Source: Deltaproteobacteria bacterium (GTDB lineage Bacteria; Desulfobacterota; Desulfobacteria; Desulfobacterales; Desulfatirhabdiaceae). Taken from it: DNA of 11,513 nucleotides. The stretch is taken from the NCBI GenBank assembly GCA_021778975.1, contig JAJYBO010000073.1:1-11513 (forward strand), read 5' to 3'. Numbering within the stretch: position 1 is the stretch's first letter; each line of letters starts with the position of its first letter. Both the position numbers and the translations under genes were made by a program. The notes under the pieces were generated by a model, which ran no database searches, was not told the origin of the DNA, and saw only the letters and a program-made list of their open reading frames with translations. This document shows, in pieces, positions 1-6,332 of the stretch.

Positions 1-32
1 CGCAGGTAAGGCGCGCAAATCCTGAGGAGTGA

Positions 33-51
33 GGCGTACTTATGGTACGCC
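33..51. repeat. Perfect stem-loop in intergenic segment
   Basis: GGCGTAC (33-39) and GTACGCC (45-51) form a perfect 7-bp stem around the 5-nt loop TTATG. It lies in a non-coding stretch that also holds two further stem-loops (59-94 and 120-142). From memory only, the segment resembles dispersed intergenic repeats of Desulfobacterota genomes; only one copy is visible here, so that cannot be shown from this window. It could be part of a repeat family, a transcript end, or an RNA structure. Confidence 0.5.
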
Positions 52-58
52 GCAACGA

Positions 59-94
59 CGAAGGATGCAGCGCAACGCAGCATTCGGACTTTTT
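59..94 (+). terminator. Possible terminator: imperfect hairpin followed by T run
   Basis: ATGC-A-GCG (65-72) can pair with CGC-A-GCAT (76-83) around a CAA loop, with one A.A mismatch. The stem may extend outward through CGA (59-61) and TCG (84-86) after a bulge. A run of five T lies at 90-94. Read on the plus strand this fits a weak intrinsic terminator for a gene left of the window. The 3-nt loop and the mismatch lower confidence, and it may simply be part of the same repeat unit as 33-51. Confidence 0.3.
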
Positions 95-105
95 ACGAAG
101 CCGTC

Positions 106-142
106 AAAAAATTGATCTATGAGGCATGGCTGATATGCCTCA
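106..142 (-). terminator. Candidate terminator of the disulfide reductase gene
   Basis: TGAGGCAT (120-127) and ATGCCTCA (135-142) make a perfect 8-bp stem with a 7-nt loop, about 50 nt beyond the TAG stop at 194-196. Read on the minus strand, the stem is followed after about 10 nt by a run of six T (complement of the A run 106-111). Position and orientation suit a terminator for the minus-strand gene. The gap between stem and T run is longer than in a standard intrinsic terminator. Confidence 0.42.
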
Positions 143-193
143 CAGAATCACCTGTAATCCATCATAACATAATGATATTTAACAAAATAATTC

Positions 194-1894
194 CTATTTT
201 TCACGAGGGAATGGCCATGCCATAACGCCCCCTTCCATGACTTTGACGTTTTTCCAGCCGTTATGTTTCAAAACGATCGCGGCCTCATAGCCTCTGAGGG
301 ATATCTGGCAGAAACAGATAATCTCTGTATTCCTGTCCTGGGGAAGCTCATGGAGACGGCCGCGAAGCGCTCCTATCGGAATGAGCATCTCACCGATACC
401 AAGGCGTATTTGCTTATATTCATTGGGTTCCCTGACATCCAACAGAAAAGATTTTTCGCCATTTATCACTTTTTGGTGAACTTCCATAGAACTGACGCCG
501 TCCATTCTGCCCTTCATCTTGTTCTGCATGACATGGGCGGTTGCAATACAATGATCAATGGCCAGTGAATACGGCGGCGCATAGGGCAAATCGGCATTGA
601 TGATGTTCTCGACCGACAGGTTTCCCTGAATGGACATGGACCACTGGGCGATCTGTTTGGCGACATTTCCGGGGCCGACACACTGAGCGCCGAGAATTTT
701 ACCGGTATTCCTGTCGGCGACCAGTTTGGTTACCAGAAGTTTGCCCCCCATGAACCCCGGTATATCCAGACTGGCATTGATCACCGTAACGATATCCGAA
801 TATCCCAACCGCTTCGCGGTGGATTCCGAAAGCCCTGTCGAGCCTGCCGCATAGTCGAAAACCTTGCAGATGCCTGTCTGAATCGTCCCGGGAAATGTCA
901 CACAATTTCCCAAAACAGCGTTCTCTCCAGCCACCCTGCCCTGCAAATTGGCCAGATCGCCGTAAGGCGCCAGAACTTTTTTTCCGGTAATCCGGTTGAC
1001 GGATTCCACACAATCACCGACCGCATAAATATCCGGATCCGATGTCTGCATATAAGCGTCCACCTCGATGCCGCCAGTTTCGCCAATGGTAAGCCCCATG
1101 TCCCTGGCCAGCCTGACATTGGGACGCACCCCAATGGCCACGACCGCCAGCTCGCAGGGAAGCTCCGTTCCATTGCGGAGTTTCACGGCAGTCAATTTGC
1201 CATTCTCACCAAGAAACGCCGCAACACCATTGTCGGTGATGACATTGGCCCCTTTACTGCGGACGTGATTCTCCACCAACCTGGCCAGTTCCCAATCAAG
1301 AAACGCCAGAAGCTGCGGCACCAGTTCGATAATGGTAATTTCGATATCCGCGGCTTGCAGCGCTTCGCTGGTTTCGACCCCGATCAGTCCTCCGCCGATA
1401 ATGACTGCCTTTTTGATCACACCTTCATCACCAATTTTCCTCAAAAAATCCGCGTCCTGCAAGGATTGCAACGTGGTAATGCCTTCAAGATCAATCCCCG
1501 GAATCGGGGGCATCAAAGGGGTGGCGCCAGTGGCGATAATCAGCTTGTCGTAAGTTTCTTCACCGGTCTTGCCGGTAACGGTATTTTTAAACAACACGAC
1601 ATGACGGTTTCTGTCCACCGTCGTCACTTCGGTGTTCACCCGCGCATCAATATCTTTGGCGTTTTTATAAAATACAGGATCCCGGGTGATACCGGCAGGC
1701 GTACTGAGCAGCATGTCCCGATTGTCGAAATATCCACCGACGTAGTAAGGATACCCGCAGGATGCCATGGAAAGCTCCGCATTCTTCTGAAACATGATCA
1801 CTTCAGCGTCATTATCAATTCTTCTGGCTTTCGCCGCTGCCTTGGGACCAGCGGCGGAGCCCCCTACAACAATTATTTTTTTTCGTTTTTCCAA
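194..1894 (-). CDS. CoA-disulfide/polysulfide reductase-like FAD oxidoreductase fused to rhodanese
   Basis: A 566-aa cytoplasmic flavoprotein of the pyridine nucleotide-disulfide oxidoreductase family. It shows an FAD-binding start (GGSAAG, residues 11-16), the single redox cysteine of the CoA-disulfide reductase/NADH oxidase branch (C46 in ASCGYPYY), an ATG motif (121-123), an NAD(P)H-binding GGGLIG (167-172) and the second FAD motif AVGDC (291-295). A dimerisation domain follows. Residues from about 470 form a rhodanese domain with catalytic loop CQISLRG, C529 being the likely persulfide carrier. Length and order match the CoADR-Rhd/Npsr type, which reduces CoA disulfide, CoA-persulfide or polysulfide with NAD(P)H; the exact substrate cannot be read from sequence. 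Translation starts at TTG, supported by GGAGGT six bases upstream and the lack of an in-frame ATG before residue 34. It is divergent from the Ehr-type operon and shares its control region. NADH oxidase activity is an alternative, less likely given the rhodanese domain. Confidence 0.92.
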   Translation of the reverse strand: MEKRKKIIVVGGSAAGPKAAAKARRIDNDAEVIMFQKNAELSMASCGYPYYVGGYFDNRDMLLSTPAGITRDPVFYKNAKDIDARVNTEVTTVDRNRHVVLFKNTVTGKTGEETYDKLIIATGATPLMPPIPGIDLEGITTLQSLQDADFLRKIGDEGVIKKAVIIGGGLIGVETSEALQAADIEITIIELVPQLLAFLDWELARLVENHVRSKGANVITDNGVAAFLGENGKLTAVKLRNGTELPCELAVVAIGVRPNVRLARDMGLTIGETGGIEVDAYMQTSDPDIYAVGDCVESVNRITGKKVLAPYGDLANLQGRVAGENAVLGNCVTFPGTIQTGICKVFDYAAGSTGLSESTAKRLGYSDIVTVINASLDIPGFMGGKLLVTKLVADRNTGKILGAQCVGPGNVAKQIAQWSMSIQGNLSVENIINADLPYAPPYSLAIDHCIATAHVMQNKMKGRMDGVSSMEVHQKVINGEKSFLLDVREPNEYKQIRLGIGEMLIPIGALRGRLHELPQDRNTEIICFCQISLRGYEAAIVLKHNGWKNVKVMEGGVMAWPFPREK

Positions 1895-1900
1895 AATATT

Positions 1901-1906
1901 ACCTCC
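1901..1906 (-). promoter_or_regulatory. Ribosome binding site that sets a TTG start
   Basis: On the minus strand this reads GGAGGT, close to the full anti-16S consensus, six bases before TTG at 1894-1892. It is the main reason for placing the start of the disulfide reductase at TTG. The resulting N-terminus runs directly into the FAD-binding fold, as the family expects. Confidence 0.75.
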
Positions 1907-1941
1907 ATCAACCCTTTTTATATTGCAAAAAAATCCCGAAT

Positions 1942-1960
1942 TTTAGCTTGACAAGCTAAA
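1942..1960. promoter_or_regulatory. Operator-like 9-1-9 palindrome with a third half-site
   Basis: TTTAGCTTG (1942-1950) and CAAGCTAAA (1952-1960) form a perfect inverted repeat around a single A. A third copy of the half-site, TTTAGCTT, lies at 1978-1985, 36 bp from the first in direct orientation. The palindrome covers the candidate -35 hexamer of the plus-strand operon, a typical place for repressor binding. The nearest candidate binder is the HTH-EIIA protein encoded 60 bp downstream; this is inference from position. A sensor encoded elsewhere, acting on both divergent genes, is equally possible. Confidence 0.55.
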
Positions 1961-1976
1961 GAACAAGGACAAGAAT
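1948..1976 (+). promoter_or_regulatory. Candidate sigma-70 promoter of the Ehr-type operon
   Basis: TTGACA (1948-1953) is a full-consensus -35 box. After a 17-bp spacer comes AAGAAT (1971-1976), which matches TATAAT at four of six positions. It lies 44 bp before the ATG of the HTH-EIIA gene in an AT-rich stretch. The -35 box sits inside the palindrome, so part of its match may come from operator sequence. No equally good promoter was found for the divergent minus-strand gene. Confidence 0.45.
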
Positions 1977-2020
1977 ATTTAGCTTTGGATTTAATGTCAA
2001 AAAAAGTGTAGAGACCGAAA

Positions 2021-2719
2021 ATGCAATTAAGTGTCAGAGACGCTGCCGGAATTTTCAACGTTCCCGAAAAAACCATTTTTCAGTGGATCAAGCAACGAAG
2101 TCTTCCGGCGTATAAAATCAACGACCAGTACCGGTTCAACCGCTCCGAGCTTCTGGAGTGGGCAACCGCCACCCGGACGGAAATCACGTCCGACATTATC
2201 ACCGTTTCCGGCGATGATCGGGAACATTTACCGCGTCTGGACGAAGCGCTGAAAACCGGCGGCATCAATTATGCCGTGGCGGGAACCGACAAACCCTCCG
2301 TATTGCAGGCCGTTGTTGACCTTCTGAGCCTGTCGGAGGATACGGACAGGTCATTTCTCCGGCAGGTGCTTCTGTCACGGGAGGCGCTCGGCTCGACGGC
2401 CATTGGCGACGGCATCGCCATTCCCCATGTCCGTAATCCCATCGTGCTGCATATATCCAGCCCCATGATCTCTCTGTGCTATCTGAAGCACCCGGTGGAT
2501 TTCGGAGCGCTGGACGGCCGACCGGTTCATATTCTGTTCACGCTGATCAGCCCGACGGTGCGCACCCACCTGCATCTGCTGTCCAAACTATCGTTTGCGC
2601 TGTCCGATTCCCAATTTCGCGCCGTCATCATGGCCCGGCGTTCTGAAACGGATATTTTTTCGGAAGCGGCCCGCATCGAAGCCAATATCCAGAAATCCGC
2701 CGGGCTTCCGACATCATGA
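2021..2719 (+). CDS. HTH (excisionase/MerR-like) - PTS EIIA domain regulator
   Basis: A 232-aa two-domain protein. Residues 1-50 form an excisionase/MerR-like winged helix (LSVRDAAGIFNVPEKTIFQWI, then a wing ending YRFNRSELLEW), of the type that reads short DNA sites. Residues from about 85 to 225 resemble a fructose/nitrogen-type PTS EIIA domain (PtsN-like). IAIPH places the phosphorylatable histidine at H136 in the usual context. Such a protein could change DNA binding, or contact a partner, according to its phosphorylation by HPr/NPr; no other PTS gene is in the window. It is the first gene of the operon, 22 bp before the HyfB-like gene, so it is probably co-transcribed with the complex and may control it from the palindrome at 1942-1960. 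The ribosome site is weak. Fold assignment is fairly firm; DNA target and signal are inference. Confidence 0.88.
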   Translation: MQLSVRDAAGIFNVPEKTIFQWIKQRSLPAYKINDQYRFNRSELLEWATATRTEITSDIITVSGDDREHLPRLDEALKTGGINYAVAGTDKPSVLQAVVDLLSLSEDTDRSFLRQVLLSREALGSTAIGDGIAIPHVRNPIVLHISSPMISLCYLKHPVDFGALDGRPVHILFTLISPTVRTHLHLLSKLSFALSDSQFRAVIMARRSETDIFSEAARIEANIQKSAGLPTS

Positions 2720-2741
2720 CCACACCACGAAAGCTGAAACG

Positions 2742-4724
2742 ATGTCTCTCATTCTGACCGCAATTATTGTCTTGTGCGCCAGCGGCCTTGCCTCGCTGGG
2801 ATGTGGCCGGATCCCCGGCCGCGCCAATGCGATCGGCGCCGCCGGAACGGTTCTTGGATGCCTGATCGGTCTGGCGCCCGCTGCCGAAGCGTTGTGGAGC
2901 GGCCAGGCGCAGGCGCTTCATATGGCCTGGCCGGTTCCGCTGGGATCGTTTCACATTCAGATAGACGCCCTGTCCGCCTTTTTTCTGCTGCCGGTGCTGG
3001 GACTTCCGGCCATTGCGGCCATTTATGGAAAAACTTATCTGGCCGCCTATTCCGGAAAAAAGAATCTGGGGGCATCCTGGTTTTTCTATACGATTCTGGT
3101 CGCCAGCATGGCGCTGGTGGTGATTGCGCGCAATGCCGTACTGTTTCTGATGGCCTGGGAAATCATGTCGCTGTCGTCTTTTTTTCTGGTGTGTTTTGAA
3201 GACGAGAAGGAAGCGACTCGCAAGGCCGGATGGACGTATCTGGTCGCTACACACATTGGGACCGCCTTTCTGCTGGTGATGTTCGTACTTCTGACGCACC
3301 ACAATCCTTCCATGGATTTCGACCACTTCAGCGCGGCGGGAATGAACGGGGCTTCCATTTCCGGCCTGGTATTTCTGCTGGCCGTCGTTGGATTCGGAAC
3401 CAAAGCGGGATTCATGCCCTTTCATGTCTGGCTTCCGGAAGCCCATCCGGCGGCGCCAAGTCATGTTTCCGCCGTCATGTCCGGCGTCATGATCAAAACC
3501 GGCATCTACGGCATTTTGCGCATACTGACATTCCTGGGGCATCCCGATCCCTGGTGGGGATGGGTGCTGACCGGAATCGGCGTGGTATCGGGAATACTGG
3601 GCGTGCTGTTCGCTCTGGCGCAGCATGACCTGAAGCGTCTTCTGGCCTACCACAGCGTGGAAAACATCGGCATCATCGCCCTGGGGCTCGGGATGGGCGT
3701 TCTGGGAATGGCGCTGAATCAACCGGTGCTGGCGGTGATAGGTTTCGCCGGGGGGCTGCTCCACGTACTCAATCACGCTATTTTCAAGGGTCTGCTGTTT
3801 CTGGGGGCGGGCGCGGTGCTTCACGAAACCGGTGAGCGGGATATCGAAAAGCTGGGCGGACTGATGCGGCGCATGCCTGTCACCGGCGCGCTGTTTTTGC
3901 TGGGCGCTGTCGCCATCTGCGGTCTGCCGCCGCTGAACGGGTTTATCAGTGAATTTCTAATTTATATGGCCGCGCTCAGTGGAATGGGCGCCGCCGGCGT
4001 CTCCCTTTCCGGCATCGCCGTCATCACGGCGCTGGCTATGATCGGGGGCCTGGCTGCGGCCTGCTTCACGAAGGCTTTTGGCGTCGTGTTTCTCGGAGAA
4101 GCACGAACGTCCGCCACAGAGAAAGCGCATGAAGTCTCAGCGGCAATGCGCTTTTCCATGGCCATTCTGGGGCTTGGCTGCGTACTGATCGGCGTTTCGG
4201 GTCCGGCCGTCATATCCGCCATGAAACCGGTGCTCGAAACCGTCACCGGATATCAGAATTATGACGTTGCCGCGTGTCTGGCGGGTTCGCTGGCGCCTTT
4301 GAAACACATATCGGCGGCTGCGGTGATATTCCTTGCTGCCGCTGGCGTCCTGATCTGGCTGCGCCGATGGCTCCTTTCCGGCAGGAACCCGGCTGAAAGC
4401 GGCACATGGAGTTGCGGATACCTCCGGTCATCGGCCCGCATCCAATACACAGCCTCATCATTCGCCCAGCCATTGACCGGTATGTTCGGTTTTTTTCTGC
4501 AAACGCACCAGGAGATAGAGCCGGTGGAAGGGTATTTTCCGTCCAAAGGCAGGCTCCATACAGATACCGGGGACATCTTCACCCGCAATCTGTATCGGCC
4601 GATTTTCAAGGGTGTCGAGCGCTTTCTCCTGCGACTGCACTGGATCCAGCAGGGTCGGGTTCAACTCTATGTGCTTTACGTGGCGGTAACGCTGCTTTTT
4701 CTTCTGGTCTGGAATCTGAGATAA
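2742..4724 (+). CDS. hyfB: HyfB-like proton/ion-translocating membrane subunit of Ehr-type complex
   Basis: A 660-aa polytopic membrane protein of the NuoL/MrpA antiporter family, close in length to hydrogenase-4 component B. Ion-channel residues are in place: E140 in LMAWEIMSL, K221 in FGTKAGFMPFHVWLPEAHP, K298 in HDLKRLLAYHSVENIG, and H345 and K349 in LNHAIFKG. The C-terminal region carries the HyfB-type GTWSCGY and QYTASSFAQPL segments and ends in a last membrane helix. It would form part of the pump arm that couples electron transfer to H+ or Na+ movement. The start at 2742 was chosen over longer in-frame options because it gives a hydrophobic first helix and lies just after the preceding stop, whereas an earlier start would overlap the EIIA gene. 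The ribosome site is poor, suggesting coupling to the upstream gene. The stop overlaps the next start by one base. The symbol denotes homology, not proven hydrogenase function. Confidence 0.93.
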   Translation: MSLILTAIIVLCASGLASLGCGRIPGRANAIGAAGTVLGCLIGLAPAAEALWSGQAQALHMAWPVPLGSFHIQIDALSAFFLLPVLGLPAIAAIYGKTYLAAYSGKKNLGASWFFYTILVASMALVVIARNAVLFLMAWEIMSLSSFFLVCFEDEKEATRKAGWTYLVATHIGTAFLLVMFVLLTHHNPSMDFDHFSAAGMNGASISGLVFLLAVVGFGTKAGFMPFHVWLPEAHPAAPSHVSAVMSGVMIKTGIYGILRILTFLGHPDPWWGWVLTGIGVVSGILGVLFALAQHDLKRLLAYHSVENIGIIALGLGMGVLGMALNQPVLAVIGFAGGLLHVLNHAIFKGLLFLGAGAVLHETGERDIEKLGGLMRRMPVTGALFLLGAVAICGLPPLNGFISEFLIYMAALSGMGAAGVSLSGIAVITALAMIGGLAAACFTKAFGVVFLGEARTSATEKAHEVSAAMRFSMAILGLGCVLIGVSGPAVISAMKPVLETVTGYQNYDVAACLAGSLAPLKHISAAAVIFLAAAGVLIWLRRWLLSGRNPAESGTWSCGYLRSSARIQYTASSFAQPLTGMFGFFLQTHQEIEPVEGYFPSKGRLHTDTGDIFTRNLYRPIFKGVERFLLRLHWIQQGRVQLYVLYVAVTLLFLLVWNLR

Positions 4725-5680
4725 TGACGATGAATATGACTCTACTGCAAATTCCGGCGGCTTTTATTCTCGCTCCGCTGCTGCCGGGCGTCATCAATCG
4801 CACCAAGGCGTTTTTCGCAGGCCGGCAGGGGCAACCCCTGCTGCAGGCGTATTATGACATCGCAAAACTCCTGCGTAAAAGCGCCGTTTACAGCCGCACC
4901 ACGACCTGGGTGTTTCGTGCGGGACCTGTCATAAGCCTTGCAGCGGTTATCACGGCGCTGTTCGTCCTGCCGGTCGGCGGCTCCGCGGCCCCCTTCTCTT
5001 TTACGGGAGACATGATTTTTCTTGCGTATCTGCTGGGCGTCGTCCGTTTTTTTACGGTCGTCGCCGCGCTGGATACCGGCTCCCCGTTCGAGGGCATGGG
5101 CGCCAGCCGGGAAGTGCAGTTTTCAGTTCTGGCGGAACCCGCGCTTCTGTTGAGCCTGGCGGCCATGAGTCTGATTGGAAATTTTCATACAGCGGAGATC
5201 GCGCCTTCACGGAGTCTTTTCATGTCTCTTTCAGAGATTTACGCGCGATTGACGATGAATGCCTGGGCGCAGTCCGGAACGGTGCTGCTGCTGGCGGCAG
5301 GCGCCATTGCGATTGTCCTGCTGGCGGAAAATTGCCGGATTCCGGTGGATGACCCCACTACCCATCTGGAACTGACCATGATTCACGAAGTCATGGTGCT
5401 CGATCACAGCGGCCCGGATTTCGCGATGATTCTTTATGCGGCGGCGCTGAAGCTCTGGATATTCTGCGCCCTTCTGGCGGGCGTTCTGACACCGGTTCGC
5501 TCCGGGAACCTCCTGCTGGACACCGGAGCCGTCATGGTCGGCATTTTTCTGATCGCCGTCGGCGTCGGTGTGATTGAATCCATTATGGCGCGGCTGCGCC
5601 TGCTGAGGGTGCCCCAACTGCTTTCCGGGGCAGGTGTTTTCGCGCTGCTGGCGATCGTTCTGGTGCTGAGGGGGCAATGA
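4724..5680 (+). CDS. hyfC: HyfC/HycD/NuoH-like membrane anchor subunit
   Basis: A 318-aa membrane protein of the NuoH/HycD family, which links the peripheral redox arm to the ion-pumping arm in complex I and group 4 hydrogenases. Visible signatures are YYDIAKLLRK (43-52), DTGSPFEGMGASRE (117-130) and the acidic loop ENCRIPVDDPTTHLE (202-216) followed by MIHEVMV. These match the charged cytoplasmic loops through which NuoH-type subunits transmit conformational change. Its ATG shares one base with the preceding TAA, indicating translational coupling. In-frame ATGs at 4730 and 4736 are alternative starts and would change only the first few residues. No key family motif appears missing. Confidence 0.92.
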   Translation: MTMNMTLLQIPAAFILAPLLPGVINRTKAFFAGRQGQPLLQAYYDIAKLLRKSAVYSRTTTWVFRAGPVISLAAVITALFVLPVGGSAAPFSFTGDMIFLAYLLGVVRFFTVVAALDTGSPFEGMGASREVQFSVLAEPALLLSLAAMSLIGNFHTAEIAPSRSLFMSLSEIYARLTMNAWAQSGTVLLLAAGAIAIVLLAENCRIPVDDPTTHLELTMIHEVMVLDHSGPDFAMILYAAALKLWIFCALLAGVLTPVRSGNLLLDTGAVMVGIFLIAVGVGVIESIMARLRLLRVPQLLSGAGVFALLAIVLVLRGQ

Positions 5681-6330
5681 CACATATGGAACTCTGGATT
5701 GACATACTGATTGTGCTGCTCATTCTGACGAACCTGAAGCTGATGGGATCGAGCCGTCTAAGCGCCTGTATCCGCACTGTGGCGCTTCAGGGCATTCTGC
5801 TGGGGGCGCTGCCGCTGATAGCGGGGCATGGGCAGATCCCCTTCCGCGTCGTGATTCTCTCCGGCGTCACCATCCTTCTCAAGGGCGTTGTCTTCCCCTG
5901 GCTGCTGCTCCGGGCGCTGCGCACTTCCAACACCCGCCGCGAGATGGAGCCGTTTATCGGATATTCGACCTCCATGCTGATCAGCGTCGGACTGATCGGC
6001 CTGGCGATGTGGATGGGCGGCAGACTTCCCCTGCCCGTTCCCCTGAAATCGCCGCTGGTGGTGCCGCTGGCGCTCTTCACCATCATGACCGGGCTGCTGG
6101 CGATCGTCAGCCGTCGCAAGGCTATTTCTCAGGTGCTGGGATATCTGGTGATGGAAAACGGCATCTATGCGTTCGGCCTGACGCTGGCGCAGAAGGAACC
6201 CATGCTGATCGAACTGGGAACGCTGCTGGATGTTTTCATGGCCGTTTTTGTGATGGGTATCGCCATTTTTCACATCAATCGTGAATTCGATCATATTGAC
6301 ACGGATTTACTGGCTTCGCTGAGAGACTAG
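5677..6330 (+). CDS. hyfE: HyfE-like hydrogenase-4 component E membrane subunit
   Basis: A 217-aa membrane protein with several hydrophobic helices, matching hydrogenase-4 component E in length. Its second half resembles NuoK: LGYLVMENGIYAFG with E160 and MLIELGTLLDVF with E179, two membrane glutamates of the sort that carry protons in NuoK. It ends in a short charged tail (FHINREFDHID). The ATG at 5677 overlaps the upstream stop in an ATGA junction. A second in-frame ATG at 5686 is also possible: the G-rich stretch 5668-5674 lies very close to the first ATG and at a workable distance from the second. It lies between the HyfC- and HyfF-like genes, as in hyf-type operons. Confidence 0.9.
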   Translation: MTHMELWIDILIVLLILTNLKLMGSSRLSACIRTVALQGILLGALPLIAGHGQIPFRVVILSGVTILLKGVVFPWLLLRALRTSNTRREMEPFIGYSTSMLISVGLIGLAMWMGGRLPLPVPLKSPLVVPLALFTIMTGLLAIVSRRKAISQVLGYLVMENGIYAFGLTLAQKEPMLIELGTLLDVFMAVFVMGIAIFHINREFDHIDTDLLASLRD

Positions 6331-6332
6331 AG

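Noticed and set aside
1265..1951. 228-codon open frame on the plus strand
   Set aside because: It is antisense to the disulfide reductase, whose family motifs are unmistakable. No motif or convincing ribosome site was seen.
1993..2010. Five-codon open frame upstream of the HTH-EIIA gene
   Set aside because: ATG followed by four codons and TAG, with no clear ribosome site. It is too short to support as a leader peptide.
2595..2741. N-terminal extension of the HyfB-like protein
   Set aside because: The extra 49 residues would overlap the EIIA coding region, are hydrophilic and unlike the family, and precede a clear hydrophobic first helix at 2742.
2628..3824. Long open frame (398 codons) on the minus strand
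   Set aside because: It lies fully opposite the HyfB-like gene, has low-complexity composition rich in Q, H, R and G, and shows no recognisable motif. It is a by-product of GC-rich codons in the true gene.
4406..4723. N-terminal extension of the HyfC-like protein
   Set aside because: It would overlap over 300 bp of the HyfB-like gene in another frame. The ATG at 4724 gives a family-like N-terminus and a one-base overlap with the upstream stop.
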